Shown: positions 49,291 through 63,020, numbered from the stretch's first letter. The stretch: 64,000 nt of DNA from Lumnitzera littorea (GCA_024138015.1 JAMXBB010000009.1:38895787-38959786); one strand, 5' to 3'. Made by a program: numbers and translations. Notes: generated from the letters alone by a model not told the origin.

Positions 49291-50620
49291 TTAGGGGATA
49301 TGAGATTCTAGGCGAAGTGATATGGGTACTGTCATGGATGGACATGATGGAGACACTAACAACGATATCACATGAACCAGGGGTGGGTCTGAACCGTAAG
49401 ATGGTCCAAAAGATAAATGAGAGTCAATGTTTTGAGCTAGGATTTTTGTACATTAATGATAGATATGACATACCAACACCTTATACGGGTTTGAGCTACA
49501 CTTGATATGACGTACAAGTGCAGCAAGAGATCACTCATTACTAGTCTATGCTTACAATGAACTAAAGAAGAACAAAAGAGTAAGGAAAACACTTAGCTCC
49601 AAAAAGGAAAATGCCTCAAATGATGATAATTGATGATGTGACTATTACGTTTGTAGGGTATTTATATGCCATAAATAGGGTTAGTCTTAGGTTCTTGCAA
49701 TTTACAAAAAATGATCTTATTCTAGAATCGGAAAACAAATACAATGCAAAGGAAAAATAGTAACAGCAAGAAATGGAATATTTTGGCAAGGACAGTATAG
49801 ATATCTAAAGGTAGGATACATGTCCTCTTCCTGTATTGGTGGTCCTAATAGGTGTTGGGCATTGAGCAAAGCTAAGTTGACTAGGTCAGCATTATTTCAA
49901 TAGCCCATCAACTTAGAAGCTTAATAGGTGCTTGCCAAGATTGTTGGAATTTAAGAGTTCAGCTTCAATAGGTCAGCTTAGCACTAAACTGTTGTAAGCT
50001 CAGATGTTTGATATATTAGGTTCTTAGGAACTCAAACCTTGGTACTAATGGGAGTTGCTAACTTTTATGGGAACTTCCTCCCTCAAAGAGATGGTGAGTA
50101 GGTTGAAAGAGTTTGGAACACATATTAGGTCAGCTTAGAGGAGTTTTTCTTCTTTAGGGGTTAGGTCCATCTAGGTTACTCGGCCTACTATAGCAAAAGT
50201 CCTCAACCTCAAGAGTGTATTATCAGCCCTTGATCCTTATCATGGAGGCTTATAGGCATTGTTTTCTTATGCTAAGAGAAGTTTACATTGTCATGTCACC
50301 TTAAGTTCACAATTAGTTGAGTATGGTTAGTGGTTACCCTTTTGCTGATAGTTGCCAACACAGATTGTAGAGCACAAATGCTTGTAAAATGAGTAAAAGG
50401 TTACTAATTTGACAATACATAGTGTTACGTGCACCATTAGGCAATTCGTATACTATTGGTATACTATCAATGGAACTTTGAATGAGGTATGCTACCGATG
50501 GAGTCATTATATGGTACCTAACTCACTTGATGTAATAAGAACCCCATAAGGTATGATCCTATAGGGTCTTGAAATGGGGGCTTAATGCATGACATAGCCG
50601 TAGAGATTGTTTTAGGGATT
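49291..50620 (-). mobile_element. LTR-like block, minus orientation
   Basis: No domain. The minus strand has GGCATATAAATACCC at about 49658-49672, a promoter-like TATA box, and the block resembles the one at 38.5-39.5 kb in order of words. GC-richer parts (GGTCAGCATTATTTC, GGTCAGCTTAGC) repeat at 49880-50135. It could be the LTR of the adjoining gag-protease remnant, but most of gag is missing between them. The 49317-49505 frame is incidental. Confidence 0.35.
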
Positions 50621-53008
50621 TTTTTTTTTTTTTAGATGTATGAACTTCATAAATTTCTTTTGTAATTTGGTTTTAAATTTTCTATATATTTATTTTGATT
50701 CGGTGTCTTTGCTTTATAAATAATTTAACTCTGTTTTATCCATGTTATTTACCGTTACAAAAGAAACGACATATCATAGCAATTAGAAAAGTTGGCACAT
50801 AAATAGAAAAGTATAAAGGCGTAGAGATTGGTCCTTCTATGACTTTTCTTCACGTATACTTATAATCAAGTCAAGTCAAGACTAAACTGTGCCCAACCTC
50901 TGAGGAAGGATCATGAATCTGATTTCCATAATCGAGAACTTTCTATTTGCTTTTCTTACTCATACTTACATGGAATCAAACAATCCTCTGAACAAACGTC
51001 AAAATTCTTGAATCACAAAGGCCTTGCAAAGACATTAAGCTTTGATATCTTTGTCTAACATGTACATGCGAGTCGTTGATAACTGACGAATAACTATATT
51101 TTTTTTAAATCAAGATGAATTTAAACTTGACGTGCTCGAGTCTTTTCCCAAGAGATTAGCTGTGATTTTATAAGGACCCCCCCAAGACTGCAACTACGGT
51201 TAAGGAAAAAGACAAGAGTAAAAGACTGGCTAACGTAAACATTAGGGTTTGAGATTGCTTCTCCGGTTAGGAAGAATAATTAGATTTCTATATCTTCCAA
51301 ATTCGTCGTCTTCTGAGCTTAATTCATTGCCTTGATAGGATAATGACAATTATTTGCTGTTAATTGTTTGACATTTTCTTTTTCCACCAATCATTAACAC
51401 AAGTTGATCGTTGCCCACCGATCGTTGTCTAGTTATATAGGCTATATACATATGGCTAGTTTCCCATTTACATATGGTAAAAATAACAGGAACAATGATT
51501 TAATAATCTAAAGTATGGTTTGATTTTTCTACCTATCTCCGATGATGATGACAAAAAGATATTTTTCAACGGAAAAGAAAAGAATATTGAGTCACGTGGT
51601 AAAATTCATAGAAGTTAATCTTTCTATTTTTATGGAAAATTCATTGGAAATGTACGAAAATGGTGGTGAAAAATATAATTTTATAGCTTTTCATCACCTT
51701 AAAATCCTAATATTTTGTAGAGAAATCTGATTCCAACCACGTTTAAAAGTATAATATTGTATCTAAAAACACCAATGTACCATAAATCGTGGCTTACAAG
51801 TTACGTTAGGATCTCACGGATACATAAAAAAATATGCCAAAAAAAGCCCAAGGAATTATTATTTTTGTTTTAAATCCTATAAAAGAATTGGAATTCGTTA
51901 TTTCGTAATAATAGAAATTATGCACTATTTCCCAAACCAAACACAGTAATAATTTTATAATAATAATTTTATAGGGAAGGAATAACCGTCTATTTTACTG
52001 TATAAAGTCAACTAAACATATTATAAGAGATTCTGCTGATTCATCAAGATAAAAGAAAGCTTCATCTAATGGTAATTTTCCATTTACGTCTGCTTGGATA
52101 GTTGTATGATGAAAACACCAACGACGATCAATTACATGATAAACAAATAATTCCTCCAAAACTGGCCTTATTGTGTGCAGTTGCTCAAATCATTGTGTTC
52201 CTATAAATGACACTTTCATAAAAAAGACTATTCCATTTAACTGCACCACGTTGTGCCTTGTGCGGGCAAATGGAATGAGCAGGTACATAGTTTTTGCTTC
52301 GATGTCAACAAGCTCCATGTGTAACTGAGTTAGAAAGATGTTTCGAATGCAGGATCTTGGTTTTATGGTCTTGGGTATTACAACGGGCTCGGCAGAATTC
52401 GTCCCAAATCTTCACATATCAAATTAATAGAAGTGAATTAATTGACCATCTCTAGTAATTTTTGGAATTACTTCGGCATCTCTATAATTCAAAATTCAAT
52501 GGTTTAACTCAATTAAAGTTGTCAAATTCACGATTTTACTGATAATTGCTAAAAGATGTGTAGAATCTTAATGTAAAATCGAAATGTTAAAAAATAAATT
52601 TCTATAACCTATTTTTAAAATAGTTTTAAAAAATTGTAGATATACTTATAATAGTTATAAGGAAAACTCGAAATACATGTTAGAATTAAAGAAATTAAGT
52701 TCTTTGTCCTCAAAAAGATCTTAATATGTAATTTACTATATACAAAAGAAGGATACGTAAAGTCGAAAATAAATTCTTTTCTCATTATTTTATTTGAGAA
52801 AAAAAAGATGAATTCAAGAAAACGAAACTTTTCATCTTATTTTGAGCTACTAATTAAATAAACCGAAATAGATAGATTTTCTCGTAAATTTAATGCAAAC
52901 CTGAATAATGACTACGGACATCGAACAAGAGACTAAATAAGGGAGATGGAAGAAAATAATTAAAATGGGATAGGGAAAGTGACGTAGTATTGATGGGTTT
53001 GTAAAAAC
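50621..53008. other. Low-copy-looking intergenic DNA, no gene seen
   Basis: A T-run at 50618-50633 marks the left side. A C-run (CCCCCCC) lies at about 51177-51184. I found no transposon motif and no exon with recognisable domain. The frame at 51542-51730 is short and Lys/Ile-rich from AT content. Unlike its neighbours this stretch shows no LTR-style words, so it may be unique sequence. Confidence 0.4.
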
Positions 53009-53083
53009 TTAGTTATATATTTTTTCTATTTTTTAGCTTAAGTCTAATTATATATATTTTTTATTTTTTAGCCCATTCAGACT
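53009..53083. repeat. Tandem repeat, about 37-bp period
   Basis: TTAGTTATATATTTTTTCTA followed by TTTTTTAGCT is repeated as TAATTATATATATTTTTTAT followed by TTTTTAGCCC. Two copies, diverged by a few bases. Confidence 0.65.
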
Positions 53084-53149
53084 AGATAGATAGAATCGCT
53101 AAACTAGTTAAAAACATAAATTTCTACCAAGTTTAGCTTGTGGACTCAT

Positions 53150-53890
53150 AATTCTAATAGAGTCTAAATGAAAATTATTTCATACACGAGTTAACTCGGA
53201 AAGTTTTCTAAAATTATTATAGAGGGCTAAATTCAATCCATGAGCTTTAAGCCTAATAATTAAGTGGACTTAGCTCTTGGGGCTAAAGTGATAATGCTTA
53301 GAGAGTCAAAACTGTGTATTCAAGATGATCAAGAGAGATTTGGTATGGTAGAATTAGAGTAGGACCTGTTGGATTAGCATGCCCAATACTAACCTTTCTC
53401 AATTTAGCTCACAAATTAAATAACGTCTCTAGTGGGCCTAAATCCACAAAGGTGAGTCCATTTGAGGTCCATAGAAGAAGGGATTAATTTTAGCCTTTGA
53501 TCACCATTACAATCCAATGTATAAGATTTCCAATCAACTTCTATAAATACCCCATCATCTCCCTCGTTTGAACATAAAAGAGTCTTAACTAATGCAGTTG
53601 TGCTACCATACTTAAATGAATCAAACACTTAAATTAGTGATGAACACCAAACACACTCATTACAAATAGTTAGGTTTGATACTATTAAGCTCCTAAACCT
53701 ATCACATCCTATGTTAAAACCTTATTAAGATTGCTTACTCCTTCTCCTTACCAATCATCACTTGATCGTTCCAAAAGCATTGGTGAAGGCATTCCCTTAG
53801 TCTTATGTAACGTAATACTCAAGCAGTACATGTGTGACCTCCACATTCAAACTCATTCACCCATAATGGTAAACTTGTAAAATCATACGG
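53150..53890 (+). mobile_element. Tat-type LTR fragment
   Basis: Promoter-like TTCTATAAATACCCCATC lies at about 53540-53557. About 200 bases later CACTTGATCGTTCCAAAAGC then TTGGTGAAGGCATTCCC (near 53759-53795) corresponds to the TGACTTGAGCGTCGG-type U5 motif. The TATA-to-U5 spacing fits a plant gypsy LTR. No gag follows, so it is probably solo or truncated. The minus frame at 53416-53628 is incidental. Confidence 0.45.
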
Positions 53891-54771
53891 GGTTGAATCA
53901 TGATTTTAAGAACCATGACCTAAACCTAACACATATGAGGCTAATATATATTGCCTCTGTAACTAATCATATAGAAAAATCTGACATAGTATTGTTATAA
54001 GTGTGAAAATTATTTATTTTTTTACCAAAATTTATGTAACATTTATGTGTGTATTTATATGAGATTTGATAAGAATTTGCTTGAAGAACATACATGCACA
54101 AATGGAGTCTAGTGCTTAAAACATAAGAAAAATGGAATAAAAGCTACTATTTTGATGCCTTTAAAAAACTTCACTTGGAGCAAGTATGATGAACTCTGCA
54201 CAAAGTAGTGATTTTAGAGAATTATTGCATCTGAAAATTTCATTAGAGAGATTCAAACAAAGTCCCTTGTTGAGAAGAGTAGAAGAATTAGAGACTTCAT
54301 TCAAGTCATTCTACATGAGATTCAAATAAAAACAAGGGTAAAAGAGAGAGAATTGCTTTAGCATGACTCCATTTAGATCTCATGCACATGAGGCTTAGAC
54401 GACATTGAGGAAACCCTAGTTTAAGTGCAACCACCATAGACATTTCATTTGAAGCACATAGAAAGAGTCAGATAAGTCTTGATTCTAAAGAAAATCTATG
54501 AATACCCTAATATGTGTACATATAAAGAAAAACCTCTTCTTCTTCTTTTTTTCTTCATATTTTTCTATGAACCTTGTCCACCTTACACATCTAAAGGCCA
54601 TATAAGTCCACAAAACTCCAAAAAAAAAAAAAAAAAAAACACAAAAAAAGATTGGTTTGAAGGAAAAGTTCGACTCAAAATATAAATTTAGTATGTGTTT
54701 TTCCTTACAGTCACAATTGCTATCGATAATTTTGGCCTTTTCATACTGTTTTCTATTTTATTATGAATTAA
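53891..54771. other. No gene seen
   Basis: AT-rich DNA with a run of about 20 A at 54620-54640. The plus frames at 54479-54685 and 54657-54851 arise from low-complexity sequence. The stretch ends at the TAA target site of the PIF-like element. Confidence 0.4.
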
Positions 54772-55953
54772 GGGGCCATTCACTTATAGGGAATGGAATT
54801 CCATTTCCCCCTTATTCCATACCTTCCCCCAGTTACCTTGTTCACTTTTAAGAATTGCCATTGCAAAGGATCCCTAATTCTTAAAAAATCTGAATAAGTA
54901 TTCCTTGCTTAGAGTTAGGAATTGAGTTCAAGTAATAAAAAAACAAAAGAAGGGACTACCATTGGCCTTTTGTCTTCTCAACACATTATCACAACACCAC
55001 CTATTATGGCCAACCATCATAGCTCCACCACTGCACCCATTACTAAGCTTCAACAATGGAGGTTGACTAGAGTAATCTCAAAAAGTTAACAGTAGGGAAG
55101 TTTCAAAACCTTCCAGTTATGGTTAGCATTTATCAACCTTTACCATTGTTATGTGAAGAAGATGAGTGATTATTCTACTATTCAAATTAGGTCACAACAA
55201 ACATTTTTTGGTGACTCTTTGTTTGAAAATTGCTTAACTGCTTAGGTAATGACTTGCCTTAAACTTCCTCTATTTCATGAATCATTTAATTGTTATGTTA
55301 AGTTAACTTGGCAACCTTTTATTTATTTTTTAAATAAAAACCATGTGAGTTGCCTTCTTTTACTTTAAAGAAATCAATGACTAGTTGAAACTTTTTGATT
55401 AATGAAGGGGATGACTTAAAACCTTATTTGTTTATCTATGCACTTATTTTTCTTTTTTTTCCTTTCTAATTCTGGCTTCATTAAGTTAGAAGCTTAGGAT
55501 TCTAATTACTTTTTCAAACATTTTTTCTTGGAGACTTTGCATCATGTCTAAGATTTATTTGGTTATTTGTTCCTAGAGGTGTTATGTATTCTTACAATGT
55601 GTTTACTTAAGGATTTTAGGTTGTTCTTTTGGGTTTTAAAGAAGCTGAGGATGAGGATTCCTTGGTGATGGTGTGAGGAGGTAGTGGAATTGGTGGTTAG
55701 TGGTGGCTGAGATGAGCATAGACAATGGTGAGTAAGATGACAGAGACAATGGTAGGGAAAGAAGGCATTTAAGAGGTAGAGATAGAAATGAATAAGATAA
55801 GGGCATATTTTATCTTTTTATTTTTTTTATGGGTCTATTCTTACTGCCCTTTTTGTTCAACTAAATGCTGCAATTGGTGTTCCCCCTTATTTAATTACTA
55901 ATGACTCCTAGGTCCTTTACATATCTATTCCATACGATGAAGTGAACGGGCCA
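54772..55953. mobile_element. Non-autonomous PIF/Harbinger-like DNA transposon, 1182 bp
   Basis: The left end GGGGCCATTCACTTATAGGG and the right end, read on the opposite strand, TGGCCCGTTCACTTCATCG, form imperfect terminal inverted repeats; both continue into TATGGAAT-like or GGGAATGGAAT-like sequence. The unit is flanked by TAA on both sides (54769-54771 and 55954-55956), the 3-bp TWA target duplication expected of PIF/Harbinger elements. The subterminal regions are partly complementary as well (CCACCACTG-type words left, GGTGGTTAGTGGTGG right). No transposase is encoded. The terminal base pair does not match, so the exact ends could shift by one. Confidence 0.6.
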
Positions 55954-55956
55954 TAA

Positions 55957-56729
55957 ATGTTTTATGTGGGATTTGATATAGCTTGATGGATTAATTGATC
56001 TACAAATCATTTATGAATTTTACTTCAATCATTGGAGAGTTTTTACTATCCAAGTTTCATTATTCATAAATTCATTATTTCACTAATGACTTATGTATGA
56101 AAGAAAATTTAGGATCTCAAAAGGGAATGGATGATTTGTAAGAAGTTGGAATATGTTTAATTTAATCTTAACATGGACACATTTGTATTTGATTAAGTTT
56201 ATGGTTTACATAATCACTGCAATTAGTTTTAAATATTTGGAGATAAACATGTTGATAGTTGGATTTTATCTTTTGAATTCACTCGGCCATTCAACTGATG
56301 AAAAGCAGAGTAACATTATTGTCAGCAAACACTAACTAAGACAGTTTCATGTCTGGTTTGAACTTATTAAAAGTGGCATAAATGGTTATTGTCTAGTACT
56401 ATTCCATTACATAATCGCCCACCATTCTTGTATTTTAAGCCTGTACTTAATTATGAGATCTCCACGTGTTTTGTGATCAATAATTAATTGCTACTTCAAA
56501 CACCCAACATTCACCTGTAAATACAAAGAAAAAGCATATTAAGAACTCTCTTATGATCAATAACTATTCACTTATCTTCTCTTAAATACATTTATTGACT
56601 TAGGCATTGAAATGGCTATACCAGACTAGCCTTAGTACCATTTAATTCCTTGTGTTTTGCAGGAGTAAGATTTCATCCAAAAATCACATAACAATATTTG
56701 GTACCATCTATTTTTTATTACACACCCAC
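55957..56729 (+). mobile_element. 5' LTR and leader of Tat-lineage element B
   Basis: TTGACTTAGGCATTGAAATGG at about 56597-56617, then TTGCAGGAGTAAG, correspond to the U5 motif TGACTTGAGCGTCGGAGTGG and the LTR end of Tat-lineage elements. ATTTGGTACCATC near 56695 is in the place of the primer-binding site. Gag opens about 30 bases on. The upstream limit is not clear and the frame at 56153-56335 has no recognisable product. Confidence 0.5.
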
Positions 56730-59700
56730 ATGGCAAAAATTAGATTAACTAAGAGTGCAGGTGCAGGTGCTGGTACTTCATCTTACAACCATAAATGGGA
56801 AAGTAGGCACATGGATAAACAACATTTGGCTAAGCTGGAGTAACTTTGCCTCAACTTAGCTAAAAAAAAAACCAAGAATTAAGCAAAAAATATTAAGATA
56901 ACCTTGATCTCCACCACAGTAATGTCCACTTAAGTAAAAACAAAGAACATGGCAATCACAATGCTGAGAATAGTGATGATTTGATATATTCTCCTAAATT
57001 ACCGAGAAAGCAAGCTAAAGTTACAATGGGACCTTCGACCCTTATGCTTAAGAAAGATGACAAGGGAAAGCAACTACAGCAAGTGCACCATATCGGATCC
57101 TTGCATGTTAGCACCTTGCTACGATGAATAAACAATTTCAAAATAAGAAGAGCCCTTTCATCCCTGAGGTTTTAGATGATGTTATACCACTGCACATTAA
57201 GTTGCCACAATTTGAAACCTATGATGGAACAATAGATGTTGAAGATCATCTTAAGTACTATCACACCTTAGCTAAGTTATATGGCATTGTAATGCCATGA
57301 CTTGCCAAGCTTTTCCCTTGATACTGAGGAATGAGGCAAGTAGATGGTTTAAGCACCTAAAGCCAAACACAATTTCATGTTTCAAGGATTTGGAAAAAGT
57401 GTTTCTCCAACACTTCCTTATGAGTAAGCTTCCTATCAAGGATTTCTTATGTCCTTAACACGATAAAATAGAGATCAAATGAATGTATCAAAGATTATCT
57501 AGCTAGGTTTATGGCCAAGATGGTCTATATTCCAAAGCTGGATATGAGCATTGCTCTCAATGTAGTTATTGATAATGTCAAGCCTCATGGAGACTTTTTT
57601 AAGTCTCGCCAAAAATAAGTCGAGAACTTTTGTCAGGTTCAAAGTTAAAGCCATATCTTACATCTGACAGGAAGATAACATTAAGGCTCACCAAGAAGCT
57701 AGTCAAAATAGAGTAGATAGAAAAGGCGACAAAAAGAGAAGTGCTAAGATCAACTTGGAGTGGACGACGATCAATGTCTTAATGCTGAGAAAAAAAGGCT
57801 ATGTATCTCGACATATTCAGTCCACACACCACTCATTTGACCAATTGAAGACATATTGATGGAGATGCGTAAGTAGAGAGGTATGTTGCAGTAGTTAGAA
57901 AGGATGAGAGGAAATTCTTTAAGGCAAAATTCCAATAAATATTGCGATTTCCATCATGATAGAGGCCATAATATTGACAAGTGCATCCAACTCAAGAACC
58001 GATTGAGGATACAATTTAGCGAGGGTACTTAAGGAAGTTTCTTGTGCTTGATGTTGAGAATATTGAGTGACCATCTCAAAGGAGACGAGAAGAGTAGGGA
58101 ATGTCACTTGCTTAACTCATGCTAACAAAGATGCAAAAGATGAGAGCATTAGTAGAGCACCAAACAATATAACTAACACTATTGTTAGTGGACCTTTTAC
58201 CATAGGTCTATTAAGCTCTTCAGGCTCGACTAATGCTATTCATTATGTTTGTAATGTCTAGGGCAAGAAGGTCAAAATTGACAACACAATTTCCTTCATA
58301 GAAGAAGATTTCGAAGGCATTCAAAGGACCTACGATGACGCACTAGTGATTAGTGCAAGAATCACCAACTTCGTGATCAAGAAAATTCTTGTTGACATTG
58401 GAAGTTCAGCAAACATTATTTTCTAGCATGCTTTTGATCAGATGAGACCAAAGATCAAGGCACAGCTAAGATCTTATGACTATGATTTGTATGCCTTCAA
58501 CAATCAACCCGTTTAAGTGATCGGAGTAATTTCTCTACTAATCCAAATTAGAGATGATGAGCATGTTGCAGAAGACAAAATGGACTTCCTTATTGTCAAA
58601 TGTTGGCCCCCATACAATATGATCATGGGAAGGTTGTGTCAGCACTTATTCAGTACCCTCCCTCCTACTGCCTACCTCAAGGCCAAATTTCCCACTCTTA
58701 GTGGAGTTGGTATGCAAAGGGGATCAATAGTTGGTAAGATTATTATATATAAGGGCATTAAGGCGAGAAGAAATTTTTTAAGTCGAAACTTGCCTAAAAG
58801 GAAAATCAATTGACATAGATAATGCCGAAGATGAAACAAAAGAAATTTCACTAGGAGATGATCTTGAGAAGATGACAAGGATAAGGAAACCCTTGCCAGC
58901 AGACATCCACCAAAGTTTAATTGACTTTCTATAGGGTAATGTCATTGTATTTGCATGGTCCCCCTCAAATATGCTGGGTATCCTTAGAGATGTCATGGTA
59001 CACAAACTTCAAATTAATCCAAGTGCTAAGGTGATTCAATAGAGGAAAAGACATTTTACCCCCTAAGAGGTAAGCAGCTATAGAAGAAGAAGTCTAAAAA
59101 CTCTTAAAGGCAAGTTTCATTTAGGAAGAGCCTTACTTGACTTGGTTACCCAACTATGTGTTAGTTAAGAAGTCTAACAGCAACTGGCATACGTGCATAG
59201 ACTTCGCAGATTTAAACAAGGCCTATCCTAGAGGTTGCTTTCCCTTGCCAAGAATAGATCAAATGGTTAACTCAATTGTTGGGCATGCTTTACTCTCTTT
59301 CATGGATGCATTTTCTAGCTACAATCAAATTAAAATAGATGAGAAAGATGATGTTCACACATCATTCATCACTAACTTTGGAACGTACTATTATATAGTG
59401 ATGCACTTAGGGCTGAAAAACACCAATGCAACTTATCACGGCTTGTCAACATGATGTTCAAGCCATAGATCCATTGAAACATCAAAGTGTAGGTCGATGA
59501 TATGATTATGAAAAGCATGATAGAGGATCAGCATCTTATCGATCTTGAGGAGACATTCAGCACTCTAAGGAGGTATAATATGAAACTTAATTTGCAGAAG
59601 TACATTTTTGGTGCTACTTTCAGAAAGTTTTTAGGTTACATGGTCACTCGACGTAATATTGAAGCAAATCTAAGAAAGATTGATGCGATCAGAAACATGA

Positions 59701-62029
59701 TGTCTTCTTGTACTGTTAACGAGGTTCAAGATTTGATTGGGCGAATAGCCGCCCTTAACAGGTTCTTATTGAGAAGTGTGGATGGTGTATAGAATTCTTT
59801 AAAATTTTAAGGAATTCGAAAGATTTCAAGTAGACAGATGAGTGCGAAAGAAAATTCAATAAGCTTAAAGAATTTCTCGCATCACCACCAATACTCTTGA
59901 CACCTATTCTAGAAGAGAATTTATATTTATACTTATCAATCAGTTATCGAGCACTTTCCTTTGTATTAGTCCAAATCGAAACCAAGGAGCATCAACCGAT
60001 TTATTATGTGAGTCATGTCCTATAAGGACCAAAACATTGATATACCAAAACTAGGAAATTTGTGTTAGTAGTAGTTCTCTCAGCAAGGAAGTTGAAACCA
60101 TTCTTTAAGGCTCATCAAATTGTAGTCCTTACTAATCATCATTTACAACAAGCATTACAATGACCAGATTCCTTAAGAAGGATGATGATGTATGCCTTAG
60201 AGCTAAGTGCTTATGGCATACAATACAAACCGAGAACAGAATTAAAAGCTTAAGTGTTGGTGGATTTTCTGACCGAGTTTACGAGTAAGGAAGATAGCAT
60301 AGAAATTGTCAAGAAGTTGATATGGAATCTTTATGTCAATGTTTCTTTGACTAGAGAAGGAAGTGGTGTGGGTCTTATCCCATAGGGACCCCATAATGTC
60401 AAGGTTAATTATGCCTTGAAGTTTAGATTTTCAGCCAGCAACAATAAAGTAGAATATGAAGCCTTAATAGTTGGGCTTAGATTAGCAAAGGAAGTTGGTG
60501 TTAAGAAAGTTGAAGTTTTCTTCGATTCACAACTTGTTGTGAATTAAGTTAAAGGGAATTATGTAGCAAAAGAGGAAGAAATGAGCAACTACTTATTGAT
60601 AGTATGAATGCTTATGAAAGAATTTCAATCCTTTCTATTCACATTATACCAAGAAGTAAGAACATCGTAGCTGATAAGCTATCAAAGTTGGCTACTATGG
60701 CACTCCCTAATTTGAATGACAAATTCTTTATTGAATTTCTCCTTCATAAGAGCTTACGAATTGTTTAGTAGAGCTTTGGATTGGCTCCCCACTTGAAAGA
60801 GAGGTCCTGGATGGATCCAATTGTAGATTATCTAAAGGACAATGTCCTTCCTGAAAATAGGAATGAGGTTCTAAGGTTGATTTATCAAGCTGCAAATTAC
60901 ACATTGATAGATAATCAGCTATAAAAACGTAGTATTTCCCAACCTTATCTTCGATGCCTTCCTTCGAAAGATGCACAACGAGTATTACCTGAGTTACATG
61001 GTGGTGTATGCAGCAACCATGTAAAAGGACAAACATTGTATATCTATGCCCTACGACTCAACTATTACTGGTTAACAATGAAAGATGACGTGAGAACGTC
61101 CGTTTGACATTGTCCACAATGCTAGAAGCATGAGGTGCTGAGTGATACACCTTTTACTGAATCGTGAACTAGTCCTTAACCCTTTACCTAATGGGGATTA
61201 GACATACTCAGACCGTTTCCAAAGTCTAAGGCCCAACAACAATTCGTCATTGTTACCATAGTTTATTTTACCTAATGGGTAAAGGATGAGGCATTAGCAA
61301 GGATCACTGAATAGAAGGTTGAGGCTTTTATTTTCAAATTTATTATATCAAGATTCGGGGTCTCATTTATGATAATCACAGATAATAGACCATAATTTGA
61401 TAATGACAAATTTTAGGCATTTTGTGAGAAATACAGTATCCATTTGAATTACACATTTATAACATATCCTTAAACTAATGAGCAAGGGGAAACTATTAAA
61501 AGATCATCTTACACAACTTGAAGAGGAAAGTTAATCAAGCTAAAGAGAAATAGGCTGACAAATTACCGAAGGTTTTTTGGGATATCGAACTACCTATAAG
61601 ATTGCTATTGGGGAAATGCCCTTCAGATTGGTGTATGGTATGTAAGTAATATTATCGATTGAAATAGACCTGCCCAATCTATGCATGTAAAATTTTAACG
61701 TAATGATCAATCAAGTTGGTTTGATAGCTAATTTAGATATTATTGAAGAGATAAGAGATATCATAGGAATAAGAGTTGTAGCATACCAACACAGGGCAGC
61801 CAGGTATTATAATCAGAAGGTGAAACATAAGGTTTTTTGGCTTAGAGATTTGGTTTGCAAGAAATTAGAGGTGATTGGTGCATAAGATAGACAAGGGAAA
61901 CTCAACGTAAATTGGGAGGATCTTGTTAGGGTCTGGGACGTCGTTAGCGAAGGGGCCTATCAACTAAAGGTTGGATGGAACAATCATCCCTTGTATATGG
62001 AATGCAGAGAACTTGAAGCTTTACTTTAA
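56730..62029 (+). pseudogene. Tat-lineage Ty3/gypsy gag-pol remnant (element B)
   Basis: Gag from an ATG at 56730 (MAKIRLTKSAGAG) has its core at 57160-57500 (HIKLPQFETYDGTIDVEDHL, RWFKHLKPNTISCFKDLEK). Protease has ALVISARITNFVIKK and a D-I-G at 58394-58402 in place of D-[ST]-G. RT has WHTCIDFADLNKAYPRGCFP and SFMDAFSSYNQIKIDEKDD; the Y of YVDD is a stop codon (TAG, 59490-59492) followed by VDDMIMKS. The first RNase H (about 59900-60290) has FVLVVVLSARKLKPFFKAH. The second (about 60300-60640) has YALKFRFSASNNKVEYEAL and VEVFFDSQLVVN, the archaeal-type RNase H that marks the Tat lineage. Integrase has the HHCC zinc region (HGGVCSNH, HCPQC), the core (FGVSFMIITDN) and ends YMECRELEALL at a stop at 62027-62029. 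Stops and shifts occur throughout. Confidence 0.9.
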
Positions 62030-62480
62030 TTAGTCCCTTTGATGTTATGAATTATCTCCAATTGTTTCGTAAGGTGATAGCTTAGCTCTTGTTTCAAATG
62101 TGAACACTTATTCTAAGTTCCAATGCCGACTTATTTTCCTTCCTAAGCATTTCATGATTAATGGATTATTATCAACTTCAAATTATACAGTGAACGAACT
62201 AGTATTTAATATGTTCAGATCTATCGCAGTTAGCGAACTTTATAATTTAGCTGAAAAGCCGAATAACGAATGTGTTAGCTCTTATAGGTGATCTCGTGGC
62301 TAAAGCAAGACAACTAATCCACATCTCAAATGACTAATGGATATTATCTTTAAAAGGACATCCAACATACTACGTGTGAAATAAAACATACCAAGAAACA
62401 TAGCACGTGGAATAAAAAGTACCAAAACTATTAAATTACACATGAGAGGAAATGTGAATAATATTAATACAATATTAAAT
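62030..62480. other. 3' untranslated part of element B
   Basis: AT-rich, non-coding DNA after the pol stop. The frame at 62100-62291 has no recognisable domain. No clear polypurine tract was found before the LTR-like block that starts near 62481. Confidence 0.4.
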
Positions 62481-63020
62481 GTTGTAACACTTGGCTTAAT
62501 AGGATTTAGGGTACTGACCCAACTAAATGCCGAAGCCTAGCTCATCCATTCCTCACTTAGACATCTCATTTGATCACTTATTTTTGCTTATTTTATTTAG
62601 ACTTTTTATTTCTTGTATTTTTCATAAATTACCCTTGTGTTTATTTTGTATTTATGAGAATGCCACTAAAGCATCCTTTTAGTTTTTTTATTTGCAAGTT
62701 TGCTACTATATATAAATAGAACACATGTATAGGGTTTTAGTAAACTTAACATATTAATGAAAAACCTTTGAGACTTTTTTCTTGGAAAACTTTCCTTTAC
62801 TCGGTCTTATCAATCTCTTTAGCAAGGATTATAGCGAGCAACCCTATCACTCAGACCTATGCATCACATCCGGCAAGTCATAAGCTATGTAAGATCTTAT
62901 TGGTGCATCATATCTAGCTAGATAGCTCATAGATTTGCTAAAACTCCCATTTTATTTTTTTGTTTTGTTCTTTATGGTGCCTCTTTATGTGTACAATCTC
63001 GAAGACGCATCAACTTCGCA
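62481..63020 (+). mobile_element. LTR-like block between two gypsy remnants
   Basis: Starts TGTTGTAACACTTGG and carries TACTATATATAAATAGAAC at about 62704-62722, then ATTAATGAAAAACC, a pyrimidine-rich stretch and GACCTATGCATCACATCC. The same layout and several words occur in the nested block at 7.8-8.6 kb. It could be the 3' LTR of element B, but it does not resemble that element's U5 motif; it more likely belongs to a separate insertion. Confidence 0.4.
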
